Shown in pieces: positions 43,236 to 52,715 of a DNA stretch of 64,000 nucleotides. The translations under genes and the position numbers were made by a program. The stretch's first letter is position 1. Each line of letters starts with the position of its first letter. The notes under the pieces were generated by a model. The model was not told where the DNA came from and made no database searches. It saw nothing but the letters and a program-made list of their open reading frames with translations. Source of the DNA: Pseudomonas sediminis (GTDB lineage: Bacteria; Pseudomonadota; Gammaproteobacteria; Pseudomonadales; Pseudomonadaceae); contig NZ_CP154631.1 in the NCBI RefSeq assembly GCF_039555755.1, positions 496,001 through 560,000 of the forward strand. The letters run 5' to 3'.

Positions 43236-44012
43236 ATGGCCAAACTGCGTCTGTCCCTGCGCCTCTTTCATCTGGCCCTGGTAATCGCTTTTGGCGCCCT
43301 GCTGGCCGGCATCGTCAGCCTGTTCGAGCGGGTAGTTCGGCACGACCTGATGCCGCTGCGCCAACGTCTGACCCGCTGGTTCCTGGCGCGCCTGGGCGGC
43401 GCCCTGCCGTTTCGCGTACGAGTGGAGGGGGAGCTGCCCACGCAACCGATGCTGTGGGTCGCCAACCACGTGTCGTGGACCGACATTCCGCTGCTGGGCG
43501 CCCTGCAGCCGCTGTCCTTTCTGTCCAAGGCGGAAGTACGCGGCTGGCCGCTGGCCGGCTGGCTGGCGCACAAGGGCGGCACGCTGTTCATCCGCCGCGG
43601 TGCAGGCGACAGCAGCCAGGTGAGCCAGCAGCTCACCCGCCACCTGCAGCAGGGCCATCACCTGCTGATCTTTCCCGAAGGCACCACCACTGACGGCCTG
43701 GCCCTGCGCACCTTTCACGGTCGTCTGCTGAGTAGCGCCATCGACAGCGGCGTGGCGCTGCAACCGGTGGCCATCCGTTATTTGCGCGATGGCCAACCCT
43801 GCCCGGTGGCGCCGTTCGTGGGCGACGACGACATGCTCTCGCACCTGCTGCGCCTGCTCTCGAGCTCGGCCTGCGAGGTCGAGATCCGTCTGCTCGCGCC
43901 GATCCCCAGCGAATCACGCAGCCGCAACGAACTGGCCCGGCACAGCCAGGCCATCATCGCTAGCGCCCTGCAGTTGGATACAACCGAGGCGCAACCGGCC
44001 GCAGCGGCCTAG
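43236..44012 (+). CDS. olsA: Lysophospholipid-type acyltransferase OlsA
   Basis: A PlsC-family acyltransferase of 258 residues from ATG 43236 (an upstream ATG at 43197 gives 271). It has an N-terminal membrane segment (FHLALVIAFGALLAGIVSLF), the NHVSWTD motif (NHx4D, near residue 82) and FPEGTTTDG (near 160). It O-acylates lyso-ornithine lipid made by OlsB. Its 3' end overlaps the convergent universal stress gene by 53 bp. Confidence 0.8.
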   Translation: MAKLRLSLRLFHLALVIAFGALLAGIVSLFERVVRHDLMPLRQRLTRWFLARLGGALPFRVRVEGELPTQPMLWVANHVSWTDIPLLGALQPLSFLSKAEVRGWPLAGWLAHKGGTLFIRRGAGDSSQVSQQLTRHLQQGHHLLIFPEGTTTDGLALRTFHGRLLSSAIDSGVALQPVAIRYLRDGQPCPVAPFVGDDDMLSHLLRLLSSSACEVEIRLLAPIPSESRSRNELARHSQAIIASALQLDTTEAQPAAAA

Positions 44013-44850
44013 GCGGTACGATCAAGGCGTCGCTGTCGAGCGAGGCCAGCAAGCGACTGGCAACGCTGCCCAGGAAGAAACGCGACGCCCCTTCGCGGGC
44101 ATGGGTGCCAAGCACCAGCAGGTCCGCACCAGACTGACGCAAGGCCTCGCCGATCACCCCTTCCGGCGAGCCGATCTGCACCAGCAGGCGCTCGTGACTC
44201 AGGCTCACGCCGACTGCACTGAGGCGCTCCACCAGTTGCTGACGCTGCAGCTCGCGCTGATTCTCCAGCACCTCGGCGCTGATACCCGCCTCCATCATCG
44301 CGCCCGCTACAACCGGCTCGACCGCGCTGGCCACATGCAGGTCGTCCAGGCTCGCCAGACCCAGCTCACGCACCCGGTTCAGGGCTTGCTGCGAGGTGCG
44401 CGAAAGGTCCATCGCCAGCAACGCATGACGGTATTCATGGGTCACCGGACCATTGACCCGCAGCACCGGCAGATGACTGCTGCGCACCACCCGCTCGAGC
44501 GTGGTGCCGACGAAGAAGTCACGCAGCGCCGACTTGCGATGCGCGCCCACCACCAGCAGGTCGGCGCCCATGCCTTGCGCGCTTTCGACAATGACCGAGG
44601 CGGCTTCACCAGTGCCCACGATCACCCGCGGCACACTGCCCGCCTGCTCGCCGAGGCGTTCGGCCTGCGACTGCAACAGGGTTTCGGCCTGCTGCACCTG
44701 ACGTTGCACGTGCGCAGCCGGCGCATCGTCATCGATCACGTGCAGCAGGGCCCATTCGCCACCACCTTGGCGGCGGATCAATTGCACGGCGCGCTGTACC
44801 GCGTGCGCCGAACGTTCGGACAGATCGGTCGCTACCAGAATCTTGATCAT
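43960..44850 (-). CDS. Tandem universal stress protein
   Basis: A 296-residue protein with two UspA domains. The first starts MIKILVATDLSERSAHAVQR and ends with the ATP-binding loop VVGAHRKSALRDFFVGTT. The second starts with RHALLAMDLSRTSQQAL and ends with VLGTHAREGASRFFLGSVAS. ATG 44850 has GGAGGA 8 bases upstream; an ATG at 44865 is the alternative. In pseudomonads such proteins are induced in anaerobic survival, consistent with the ANR-type box just upstream. Confidence 0.85.
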   Translation of the reverse strand: MIKILVATDLSERSAHAVQRAVQLIRRQGGGEWALLHVIDDDAPAAHVQRQVQQAETLLQSQAERLGEQAGSVPRVIVGTGEAASVIVESAQGMGADLLVVGAHRKSALRDFFVGTTLERVVRSSHLPVLRVNGPVTHEYRHALLAMDLSRTSQQALNRVRELGLASLDDLHVASAVEPVVAGAMMEAGISAEVLENQRELQRQQLVERLSAVGVSLSHERLLVQIGSPEGVIGEALRQSGADLLVLGTHAREGASRFFLGSVASRLLASLDSDALIVPPRPLRPVAPRLYPTAGR

Positions 44851-44912
44851 CTCGTGTTCCTCCATGGGTTTAACACCGCGTTACATTCAAGCGCCTCGCT
44901 ACCTCGTACTCC

Positions 44913-44926
44913 TTGATGCAGGTCAG
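44913..44926. promoter_or_regulatory. ANR/FNR-type box between usp and the P-type ATPase gene
   Basis: TTGATGCAGGTCAG fits the TTGAT-N4-(A/G)TCA(A/G) pattern of ANR. It sits in the 176-bp gap between divergent genes, 63 bp from the Usp start and 101 bp from the ATPase start. The same half-sites occur before arcD (59595-59608). Confidence 0.55.
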
Positions 44927-45026
44927 GTCCGACGCGCTAAAGCGGTCTAGGTTAGTAAGGACTGCGGGGTGCGCCGGCCGTTGGCGATCGACAGGCGCAG
45001 CCGGCCCAACCAAGGAGACGCGCCCC

Positions 45027-47744
45027 ATGGGCAATCCCCCCTCACAACATAGTGACCACGCCTGGCACGGTTTGACTGCACAACAAGCGCTCGACGAGCA
45101 GCGCAGCAGTGCCAGCGGCCTCAGCCAGGAGGAAGCCGAGCAGCGCCTGCAGCGCTACGGCGCCAACCGCCTGCCGCCGCCGCAACGCCGTGGCCCGCTA
45201 CTGCGCCTGCTCTATCAGTTCCACAACGTGCTGCTCTACATGATGCTGGTCGCAGCGCTGATCACCGCCCTGCTCGGCCATTGGCTCGATACCTCGGTGA
45301 TCCTCGCCGCCGTGCTGATCAACGTGATCATCGGCTTCATCCAGGAAGGCAAGGCGGAGAATGCGCTGGACGCTATCCGCAGCATGCTCTCCCCCCACGC
45401 GATGGTGCTGCGTGGCGGTGAACGCCATGAAATCGATGCCGAGCGCCTGGTGCCCGGCGACATCGTGTTGCTGGTATCCGGCGACAAGGTGCCAGCCGAC
45501 CTGCGCCTGACCAGCGTGAAGAACCTGCTGGTGGAAGAAGCGGCGCTGACCGGCGAATCGGTGCCGGTGGAAAAATCCGTGGCGCACTGCAACGCCGATG
45601 CCCCGCTCGGCGACCGCCGCTGCATGGCTTATTCCGGCACCCTGGTCAGCAGCGGCCAGGCCAGCGGCGTGGTGGTAGCGACCGGTGCCAACACTGAACT
45701 CGGCCGTATCGGCGCCATGCTGCAACAGGTGCAGGCGCTGTCCACGCCGCTGCTGCGACAGATCGAACAGTTCAGCCGCTGGCTGGCGGTGATCATCCTG
45801 ATCCTGGCCTTGGCCACCTTCATCCTCGGCATCCTCTGGCACGGCCAGAACCCCGGCGAGATGTTCATGATGGTGGTGGCACTGACCGCCTCGGCCATCC
45901 CCGAAGGTCTGCCGGCGATCATAACGGTGATCCTCGCCCTCGGCGTGCAGCGCATGGCCGGCCACAACGCCATCGTCCGCCGCCTGCCGGCGGTGGAAAC
46001 CCTGGGCTCGGTGACGGTGATCTGCTCGGACAAGACCGGCACCCTGACCCGCAACGAAATGACCGTGCAACGAGTGGTCAGCGCCAGCCGCATCCTCGAT
46101 GTCTCCGGCGTCGGCTACGCCCCGGAAGGCGCCTTTCATCAGGATGGTGCGCTGCGTGAGCCTGACGCCGCCCTACTGGAAGTCGCCCGCGCCGCGCAGT
46201 TGTGCAACGACGCCCGCCTGCAACAGGATGATGCCGGCCACTGGCGGCTGCATGGCGACCCGACCGAAGGCGCACTGCTGACCCTGGCGCTGAAAAGCGG
46301 TGTGGATGGTCAGACCCTGCACGCGCAACTGCCGCGCAGCGATGCGATCCCGTTCGAGTCCGAACACCGCTTCATGGCCACCCTGCACCATGACCACACT
46401 GGCCATGGCCTGGTTTACCTCAAGGGCGCCCCCGAGCGCGTGCTGGAAATGTGCGCTAGCCAGCGCAGCGCCAATGGCGGCAATGCGCCCCTGGACGCCG
46501 ACTACTGGCGGCGCCAGGCCACCGACCTGGCTGCCCGTGGCCTGCGCCTGCTGGCCCTGGCCAGTAAACAGGCCGCAGCCGAGCAGCGCACGCTCAGATT
46601 CGACGACGTCGAAAGCGGGCTGACTCTGCTCGCGCTGGTCGGCATCATCGACCCGCCACGCGAGGAGGCCATCGCCGCTGTCGCCGAATGCCAGCGTGCC
46701 GGCATCCGGGTAAAGATGATCACCGGCGACCATGCCGAGACGGCCCGCGCCATCGGTGCACAACTAGGCATCGGCGTCGGCCTGCCGGCGATGACCGGCG
46801 CCGAGCTGGAACTGCTCGATGACCGCCGTCTGCGCGAGGTGTTGCCCGGCGTCGAGGTATTCGCCCGCGCCAGCCCCGAGCACAAATTGCGCCTGGTACA
46901 GGCCATGCAGGACAGCGGCGAGGTCGTGGCCATGACCGGCGACGGCGTGAACGACGCACCGGCCTTGAAGCGCGCCGACGTCGGCGTGGCGATGGGCAAC
47001 AAGGGCACTGAAGCGGCCAAGGAAGCAGCCGAAGTAGTGCTGGCCGACGACAACTTCGCCACCATCGCCGGGGCCGTGCGCGAAGGCCGCGCGATCTACG
47101 ACAATCTGAAGAAATTCATCCTATTTTCTCTACCGACCAATGGCGGCCAGTCGCTGATCGTGATCTTCGCCATTCTGTTCCAGGTGGTGCTGCCACTGAC
47201 GCCGGCGCAGGTGCTGTGGATCAACATGGTCACCTCAAGCACCCTGGGCCTGGCGCTGGCCTTCGAACCCAGCGAGCGCGGTTTGATGCAGCGCGCCCCA
47301 CGCGCGCCGAACGAGCCCCTGCTGTCCGGCTTCTTCGTCTGGCGCGTGGTGATGGTTTCTGTACTGATTGCCGGCGCGGGCATCGGCCTGTTCCTCTGGG
47401 AGCTGAAGCTTGGCAACAGCCTGGAAAGCGCCCGCACCATCGCAGTGAATGCCGTGGTGATGTGCGAAATCTTTTACCTGTTCAACAGCCGCAGCATCTT
47501 CGGCTCAGTGCTCAACCGCGAAGCCCTGCTGGGCAACCGCGCGGTACTGGTGACCATCGCCATCTGCCTGGTGCTGCAGCTGCTGTTCACCTATGCACCG
47601 CCGCTGCAGGGGGTATTCGGCTCGGTCGGCCTGAGCCTGGAGGAATGGCTGCGGGTACTGCTGGCAGGCCTGACACTGTTCGCCGTGGCGGAGCTGGAGA
47701 AATGGGTGGTGCGGCGCTTTGGCCTGCATGCCCAGGCGGCCTGA
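45027..47744 (+). CDS. Cation-transporting P-type ATPase (P2-type)
   Basis: A 905-residue pump with the N-terminal cation-ATPase domain (HAWHGLTAQQALDEQ), actuator TGES (EAALTGESVPVE near 174), ion-site SAIPEGLPA in M4 (near 295), phosphorylated Asp in CSDKTGTLTRNEM (near 335) and hinge MTGDGVNDAPALK (near 635). It resembles calcium/magnesium-type P2 ATPases; the ion cannot be fixed by eye. Start ATG 45027 has AAGGAGA 8 bases upstream. It shares an ANR-type box region with the Usp gene, suggesting low-oxygen control. Confidence 0.9.
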   Translation: MGNPPSQHSDHAWHGLTAQQALDEQRSSASGLSQEEAEQRLQRYGANRLPPPQRRGPLLRLLYQFHNVLLYMMLVAALITALLGHWLDTSVILAAVLINVIIGFIQEGKAENALDAIRSMLSPHAMVLRGGERHEIDAERLVPGDIVLLVSGDKVPADLRLTSVKNLLVEEAALTGESVPVEKSVAHCNADAPLGDRRCMAYSGTLVSSGQASGVVVATGANTELGRIGAMLQQVQALSTPLLRQIEQFSRWLAVIILILALATFILGILWHGQNPGEMFMMVVALTASAIPEGLPAIITVILALGVQRMAGHNAIVRRLPAVETLGSVTVICSDKTGTLTRNEMTVQRVVSASRILDVSGVGYAPEGAFHQDGALREPDAALLEVARAAQLCNDARLQQDDAGHWRLHGDPTEGALLTLALKSGVDGQTLHAQLPRSDAIPFESEHRFMATLHHDHTGHGLVYLKGAPERVLEMCASQRSANGGNAPLDADYWRRQATDLAARGLRLLALASKQAAAEQRTLRFDDVESGLTLLALVGIIDPPREEAIAAVAECQRAGIRVKMITGDHAETARAIGAQLGIGVGLPAMTGAELELLDDRRLREVLPGVEVFARASPEHKLRLVQAMQDSGEVVAMTGDGVNDAPALKRADVGVAMGNKGTEAAKEAAEVVLADDNFATIAGAVREGRAIYDNLKKFILFSLPTNGGQSLIVIFAILFQVVLPLTPAQVLWINMVTSSTLGLALAFEPSERGLMQRAPRAPNEPLLSGFFVWRVVMVSVLIAGAGIGLFLWELKLGNSLESARTIAVNAVVMCEIFYLFNSRSIFGSVLNREALLGNRAVLVTIAICLVLQLLFTYAPPLQGVFGSVGLSLEEWLRVLLAGLTLFAVAELEKWVVRRFGLHAQAA

Positions 47745-47772
47745 ACCGCTGGAGGAGAGGTTGCAGTGATGG

Positions 47773-47923
47773 TCGTCGCGGCTGAAGCCCCTCCCACAGC
47801 GCTCGACGCGAAACCTGGTGGGAGGCGCTTTGGCGGCGACCGTTGAAGCGGCGAAATCCCCGGTGCGCACGGCGCACCCTACGGTTCAGACTCGGTTCAC
47901 ATGTAGGGTGCGCTGCGCGCACC
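47773..47923. repeat. Two adjacent palindromic repeats
   Basis: The first unit (47773-47841) has TCGCGGCTGAAGCCCCTCCCAC facing GTGGGAGGCGCTTTGGCGGC. The second (47862-47923) has GGTGCGCACGGCGCACCCTAC facing GTAGGGTGCGCTGCGCGCAC. Both lie between convergent genes and may act in transcript ends. Confidence 0.6.
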
Positions 47924-47927
47924 GCCG

Positions 47928-48512
47928 CTACCTCGATGCGTTCAGTTCGGCCTCGGCGAAGGCCATCAGTTCGGGGTAGAAGGCGCGGAAGTCTTCGCTG
48001 AGCGGCTCATATAACTGCTCCAACTCAATCAGGCTGCCGTCGAGCAACTGCGGTTTGGAGAGGCGCCGCTGCATGCCGGCAATCACCTGCTCCAGCACCG
48101 CGAACTCGCGGTAGCTGCCGAGCCAGTCCTGCGCGGCCATGCGCGGTGCCATCAGTGCCAAGCGCCCGGGCAACTCGGGCTCGGCCGCCAGCACGCGATA
48201 TACCCGACCAGTGAAGTGATCCAGCGGCTGCGACGCGTACGCCGACCAGTCACGGGCCAGGCAATGATCGAAGAACAGATCCAGCAGCATGCCGGCTGTT
48301 CTTCGCCGCTCGACAGGAAAGCGCGCCCGTGCGCGGGCTTGCAGTGGGTGGCTGTCGGTGAAGGCATCGATGCGCCGGTGCAGACGAATGGCCGCCTCGA
48401 TTTGTGCCGGCCAACGCCCGCTCAACGGGCCTTTGACGAAATCGCCGTAGAGGCTGCCGAGCAACTGCGGTGGTGCGTCGCCACCAAGATGAAGATGGGC
48501 CAGATAGTTCAT
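47928..48512 (-). CDS. acpH: Acyl carrier protein phosphodiesterase
   Basis: A 194-residue AcpH-like protein that removes the 4'-phosphopantetheine group from acyl carrier protein. It begins MNYLAHLHLGGDA and has HRRIDAFTDSHP near residue 45 and LDLFFDHCLARDW near 77, carrying the His/Asp set of the HD-like metal hydrolase fold. It is convergent with the ATPase gene. Confidence 0.85.
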   Translation of the reverse strand: MNYLAHLHLGGDAPPQLLGSLYGDFVKGPLSGRWPAQIEAAIRLHRRIDAFTDSHPLQARARARFPVERRRTAGMLLDLFFDHCLARDWSAYASQPLDHFTGRVYRVLAAEPELPGRLALMAPRMAAQDWLGSYREFAVLEQVIAGMQRRLSKPQLLDGSLIELEQLYEPLSEDFRAFYPELMAFAEAELNASR

Positions 48513-48581
48513 CCCGCGAGCTTACCGCCGTGAGCAGAACAATCGAAGCCGTTGATGGAGACTATTGGAACAATCAATCTG

Positions 48582-48603
48582 TATATCGCTCAGAGACGAT
48601 ATA
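48582..48603. promoter_or_regulatory. Perfect palindrome before the ArsR gene
   Basis: TATATCG (48582-48588), eight bases, CGATATA (48597-48603). It ends 11 bp before the ArsR start codon (48615) and covers the expected promoter, so it is a likely autoregulatory operator. Confidence 0.65.
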
Positions 48604-48614
48604 AGGTTCGCCAC

Positions 48615-48941
48615 ATGACGATACAGACCCACACCGCCATGGAAATCGACCTCGACGCCATCATCAAGGCTCTCGCCCATCCGGTACGCCGTGACATCCT
48701 CGACTGGCTGAAGGAGCCCGAGCTGAACTTCGCCGAGCAGGATCACCCGCTGGAGATCGGCGTGTGCGCCGGCAAGATCTTTCAGCGTACGGGGCTGTCG
48801 CAGTCCACCGTTTCTGCCCATCTGACCACTCTGCAACGCGCCGGTCTGGTGACCAGCCGCAAGGTTGGCCAGTGGCACTTCTTCAAGCGCAACGACGAGC
48901 TGATTCAGGTATTCGTCGAGCGCCTCGGCCAACAACTCTGA
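48615..48941 (+). CDS. ArsR-family regulator
   Basis: A 108-residue winged-helix repressor. ALAHPVRRDILDWL (residues 19-32) is the usual start of the DNA-binding domain, and IFQRTGLSQSTVSAHLTTLQ near 57-76 is the recognition helix region. The single Cys in GVCAGK does not form a classical ArsR metal box, so it may sense an electrophile rather than metal. ATG 48615 has AAGG upstream. The OYE reductase gene follows by 27 bp and is its likely target. Confidence 0.8.
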   Translation: MTIQTHTAMEIDLDAIIKALAHPVRRDILDWLKEPELNFAEQDHPLEIGVCAGKIFQRTGLSQSTVSAHLTTLQRAGLVTSRKVGQWHFFKRNDELIQVFVERLGQQL

Positions 48942-48968
48942 TTTGACCTTTCCTCCGGAGAAACCACC

Positions 48969-50018
48969 ATGCCTACACTGTTCGACCCCATCCAGATCGG
49001 CGACCTACAGCTGAACAACCGCATCATCATGGCACCGCTGACCCGCTGCCGCGCCGACGAAGGCCGTGTGCCCAACGCGCTGATGGCTGAGTACTACACC
49101 CAGCGCGCCTCGGCTGGGCTGATCATCAGCGAAGCCACCGCTGTCACGCCGATGGGCGTCGGCTACCCGGACACTCCCGGCATCTGGTCGGATGAGCAGA
49201 TTCGTGGCTGGAGCAACATCACCCAGGCAGTCCATGCCAACGGCGGCAAGATCGTCCTGCAGCTGTGGCACGTCGGACGCATCTCCGACCCGATCTACCT
49301 GAACGGTGAACTGCCGGTGGCGCCAAGCGCCATCCAGCCTGCCGGCCACGTCAGCCTGGTGCGCCCGATCAAGGAGTTCGTCACCCCACGTGCTCTGGAG
49401 ACCGAAGAGATCGCCGATATCGTCGAGGCGTATCGTCAGGGCGCCGAAAACGCCATGGCCGCCGGTTTCGATGGTGTGGAAATCCACGGTGCCAACGGCT
49501 ATCTGCTCGACCAGTTCCTACAAAGCAGCACCAACCAGCGCACCGACCGCTACGGCGGCAGCGTCGAGAACCGTGCGCGCCTGCTGCTGGAAGTGACCGA
49601 TGCCGCCATCTCGGTATGGGGCGCCGGTCGCGTCGGTGTGCATCTGGCGCCGCGTGCCGACGCTCACGACATGAGCGATGCCAACCGTGCCGAAACCTTC
49701 GGCTACGTCGCCCGTGAACTGGGCAAACGTGGTATCGCCTTCATCTGCGCCCGTGAGAAATCCGGCGACGACAGCCTGACACCGCAACTGAAGAAGGAAT
49801 TCGGCGGCGTGTTTATCGCCAACGAGCGCTTCACCAAGGATCAGGCCAATGCCTGGCTGGCAGAAGGCAATGCCGATGCCGTGGCCTTCGGCATCCCCTT
49901 CATCGCCAACCCGGACCTGCCGCAGCGCCTGGAGCAGAACGCCGCGCTAAACGAGCCGCACCCGGAAACCTTCTACGGTTCCGGCCCGGTCGGTTATATC
50001 GACTATCCGCGTCTGTAA
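48969..50018 (+). CDS. Old yellow enzyme alkene reductase (NemA-like)
   Basis: A 349-residue FMN-dependent ene-reductase. Motifs include NRIIMAPLTRCRA (residues 17-29), LQLWHVGR (near 98), EIHGANGYLLDQFLQ (near 175) and TDRYGGSVENRARLLLE (near 193). It reduces activated alkenes, nitro esters or quinones with NADPH. The Cys-Arg pair in LTRCRADE, within the flavin site, is typical of xenobiotic reductases. It is in one unit with the ArsR gene, as in reactive-electrophile responses. Confidence 0.9.
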   Translation: MPTLFDPIQIGDLQLNNRIIMAPLTRCRADEGRVPNALMAEYYTQRASAGLIISEATAVTPMGVGYPDTPGIWSDEQIRGWSNITQAVHANGGKIVLQLWHVGRISDPIYLNGELPVAPSAIQPAGHVSLVRPIKEFVTPRALETEEIADIVEAYRQGAENAMAAGFDGVEIHGANGYLLDQFLQSSTNQRTDRYGGSVENRARLLLEVTDAAISVWGAGRVGVHLAPRADAHDMSDANRAETFGYVARELGKRGIAFICAREKSGDDSLTPQLKKEFGGVFIANERFTKDQANAWLAEGNADAVAFGIPFIANPDLPQRLEQNAALNEPHPETFYGSGPVGYIDYPRL

Positions 50019-50080
50019 GATCGCAGCTGAGGCACCTCCGGCAAGCGATATCCCGTGGGAGGGGCTTCAGCCGCGACCAA

Positions 50081-50119
50081 TAAATGAACAAGCCCCGCAT
50101 TGCGGGGCTTGTTCATTTA
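50081..50119. terminator. Bidirectional terminator
   Basis: TAAATGAACAAGCCCCGCA and TGCGGGGCTTGTTCATTTA form a near-perfect 19-bp inverted repeat between convergent genes, with A/T ends on both sides that can serve transcription from either direction. Confidence 0.85.
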
Positions 50120-50129
50120 GCGAATTGCC

Positions 50130-50978
50130 TTAGCGCTGATTGATCTGCTGCTGCAGATTCACCACCTGGCTCTGCAGGGTATTGATGTTGCGCGTCATCT
50201 GCGCGCGGAAGGCATCGAACTCGGCAGTATTCGGGCCGGCACTGGCAGCCGGGCGATTGTCCAGCTCGCTACGCAGCACCAGCAGGTCCTGCTCAAGGCT
50301 GCGGATGGCCTGGGCCGGATTACCCTGTTTTTTCAGCGCCTCGATATCGCCGCCGAGCCCCTTGATACGGGTATCGAGCTTGGCCAGTTCGGCCTGGGTT
50401 GCCTTGGCATCGCCTTGCGCGGCCTTCAGTGCCGCCTGCTCGGTGGAAAGCGCCTGCAGGCGCTTGTCGAAATCGGCGCTGGCGCCGATTCCGCTCTTGA
50501 GCTCTGTACCCAACTGCTCGACGCGCTTGTCCAGCGCAGACTGCGCCGTGGCGCTCTGCTGTTGCTGCTTGCTCAGCTCGGCCAGACGCGTTTCCAGCTG
50601 CTTGACCTGCAGCTTGAGCGCCTCGCTACCGCTGGTGACGTTGGATTCGGTCGCCACCACCTTGCCGGAAATATCCTGAATGCGTCCTGCCGCCTCCTCG
50701 CTGATGCGAGCGAAGCTCTCCTGGGTCGCCACCAGGCGCTGCTCCATCAAGCCGATCTGCTGCAGGCTCCACCAGCCCAGGCCAGCCAGAGCGAAACTCA
50801 GTGCACCCACCAGCGCCCACAGCGGCCCGGTACTGGCGCCCTTGACCACTGGAGCCTTGCTGCTGGTAGCGCGGCTGCTGCGCGGCGCGGGCTCTTCGCG
50901 CGGCTCGGCAAACTCCTCGCGGCGCTCCGGGGTCAGGCTGGGCAGATTGTCGAGTTCGTCGTTGGCGTCGTTGCGCAT
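50130..50978 (-). CDS. Single-pass membrane protein with long coiled coil
   Basis: A 282-residue protein. Residues 1-50 are acidic and disordered (EFAEPREEPAPRSSRATSS). A transmembrane segment (PLWALVGALSFALAGLGWWS) lies near 51-70. Residues about 75-270 are coiled coil, rich in Leu, Gln and Ala (ALKLQVKQLETRLAELSKQ). The coiled coil should be periplasmic. ATG 50978 was chosen over upstream in-frame starts (frame open to 51131) because it begins the acidic head and has AGG upstream. The function is unknown. Confidence 0.75.
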   Translation of the reverse strand: MRNDANDELDNLPSLTPERREEFAEPREEPAPRSSRATSSKAPVVKGASTGPLWALVGALSFALAGLGWWSLQQIGLMEQRLVATQESFARISEEAAGRIQDISGKVVATESNVTSGSEALKLQVKQLETRLAELSKQQQQSATAQSALDKRVEQLGTELKSGIGASADFDKRLQALSTEQAALKAAQGDAKATQAELAKLDTRIKGLGGDIEALKKQGNPAQAIRSLEQDLLVLRSELDNRPAASAGPNTAEFDAFRAQMTRNINTLQSQVVNLQQQINQR

Positions 50979-51337
50979 GGTCGGACCTATGGTTGGAACG
51001 AATAAACAGAAATGCCGCGCAGTATACCGATTCGCCATTACACCATCAGCGTCGCGCCAAGCAGGTGCGCGATGCACCGAGGAAGGGCGCGACAGGGCCA
51101 TCGACTCGCCTGCAACCCAGCAGTTCCGCAAAACATGAACTGGTACGCAGTTTGCTTTTGATCCTGTCGTGAACGCGCCGATAGAGCGTCGCTAACGAGC
51201 CAGCAGGCGGCCTGAAAAGTTCTGCAAAGCAATACAGCACACGTTCGTGTTACAGCCGTTGGGAATAGGCTGCTCAGGTCGCGGAGGGCGTGGAACGCCG
51301 AAGCCCGTGACCCTTCAACCAATCGGGGGAAGTGGCA

Positions 51338-51625
51338 ATGGAACTGAACAAAGAAGTACTGGACTGCATGAAAGCGCTGCGTCGCCGTCTACGCGAAGAG
51401 CAGGACGTGGATATTCGCATGAGCCAGCCCAACGCGGTCGTCGCCATGCTCGATGGCAGCCTTAAATCCGACAATGAAGAAACCCGTCGCCTCGGCCAAC
51501 GCCTGGCTGAACTGTCTGATCAACCGCAGCGTGCCACCGTGACGCCACTGGCCGCAGTCGAGCTACCGGTCGGCACGCCAACCGGCTCGGTACGCGTCTA
51601 TCGCGGCCAGCGCATCTACGCCTGA
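51338..51625 (+). CDS. Small conserved-type hypothetical protein
   Basis: 95 residues. The start is ATG 51338, with GGGGGA 9 bases upstream; a GTG at 51332 is in frame but too close to that site. The N-terminus is helical and charged (LDCMKALRRRLREEQDVDIR), and the C-terminus is more extended (LPVGTPTGSVRVYRGQRIYA). No domain is recognised. It is tail-to-tail with the epimerase gene, overlapping by 10 bp. Confidence 0.65.
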   Translation: MELNKEVLDCMKALRRRLREEQDVDIRMSQPNAVVAMLDGSLKSDNEETRRLGQRLAELSDQPQRATVTPLAAVELPVGTPTGSVRVYRGQRIYA

Positions 51626-52614
51626 GGCCCCATCTGCGCCTGCCACCAGGTGCAGAACTCATCCAGCGCATCCCACAGGCTGGCTCGGGGCGCGTAGCCA
51701 AGGAACTCGCGGGCGCGATCGATGTTCAGGGAAAAATCCCTGGCCATCACCGCCACGCCGAGGCGAAACAGACTTGGCTCTGGCCGCCCGGGCAGTACCC
51801 GGCATACGCCTTCGTTGAGCGTCGCCGCAGCATAGGCCAGCGGGAACGGTACATGCCGCGTCACTGGCGGCAGCTCCAGGCGACGCAACACATAATTGAC
51901 CACGTCCCACAGCGGTACCGGCGCGCCATTGCTGATGTTGTACACCTGGCCGAGCGCCGCCCCGTCCACCTGCAGCGCGCTGAGCAGGGCATCGTTGAGA
52001 TTGTGCACGTTGGTGAAGTCGACCTTGTTCAGGCCATTGCCGATGATCGCCAGGCGACCCTTGCGCTGCATGCCGATCAAGCGTGGGAATATGCTGGTAT
52101 CGCCCGCGCCGGTGACGAAGCGCGGACGCAGGGCGATCACCTCCAGACCAAACTCCTGAGCAGCGAACACCTGCTGCTCGGCCAGGTACTTGGTCTTGCC
52201 ATAGTGATCGGAGAAGCGTTCGGGCACCTGCTCCTCGCGGATATCGACATGGGACTTGCCATCGAAATAGATCGACGGCGAGGACAGATGCACTAGGCGC
52301 TGGACCTTCTGCTTGAGGCAGGCGTCGACGATATTCTCGGTGACCGTGACGTTGGCTTGATGAAAGTGCGCGTAATCGCCCCATACGCCAACCGCGCCGG
52401 CGCAGTGCACCACGGCCTCGACATCCTGGCACAAGGCCTGCGCCAGCTCAGCATCACCGAGGTCGCCCTGAACGAACTCGGCGCCACGCTTGATCAGGTG
52501 CTGCACACCTTCTGCGCGGCGGCCATTGACCCGCACGGCCAGCCCTTGCTCGAGCGCAAAACGAGCGAAGCGCCCACCGATGAAGCCACTCGCGCCGGTG
52601 ACCAGAATCTTCAT
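51616..52614 (-). CDS. NAD-dependent epimerase/dehydratase (extended SDR)
   Basis: A 332-residue extended short-chain dehydrogenase. The Rossmann motif is TGASGFIGG (residues 6-14), the catalytic set is Ser in LVHLSSPSIYF and Tyr-x-x-x-Lys in DHYGKTKYLAEQ (near 151-155). The C-terminal part resembles 3-beta-hydroxysteroid dehydrogenase/isomerase-like members. ATG 52614 has AGGGG 7 bases upstream. The substrate is not known. Confidence 0.85.
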   Translation of the reverse strand: MKILVTGASGFIGGRFARFALEQGLAVRVNGRRAEGVQHLIKRGAEFVQGDLGDAELAQALCQDVEAVVHCAGAVGVWGDYAHFHQANVTVTENIVDACLKQKVQRLVHLSSPSIYFDGKSHVDIREEQVPERFSDHYGKTKYLAEQQVFAAQEFGLEVIALRPRFVTGAGDTSIFPRLIGMQRKGRLAIIGNGLNKVDFTNVHNLNDALLSALQVDGAALGQVYNISNGAPVPLWDVVNYVLRRLELPPVTRHVPFPLAYAAATLNEGVCRVLPGRPEPSLFRLGVAVMARDFSLNIDRAREFLGYAPRASLWDALDEFCTWWQAQMGPQA

Positions 52615-52715
52615 CGTCATCCCCTACCCTTGATTCTTGTAGTTGCCGCACTCTAGCAGTGCCATTGTCGTAGCACGCTGTCGGCGGCGGCCATAACTAC
52701 GACCCGGCGAGCCGC

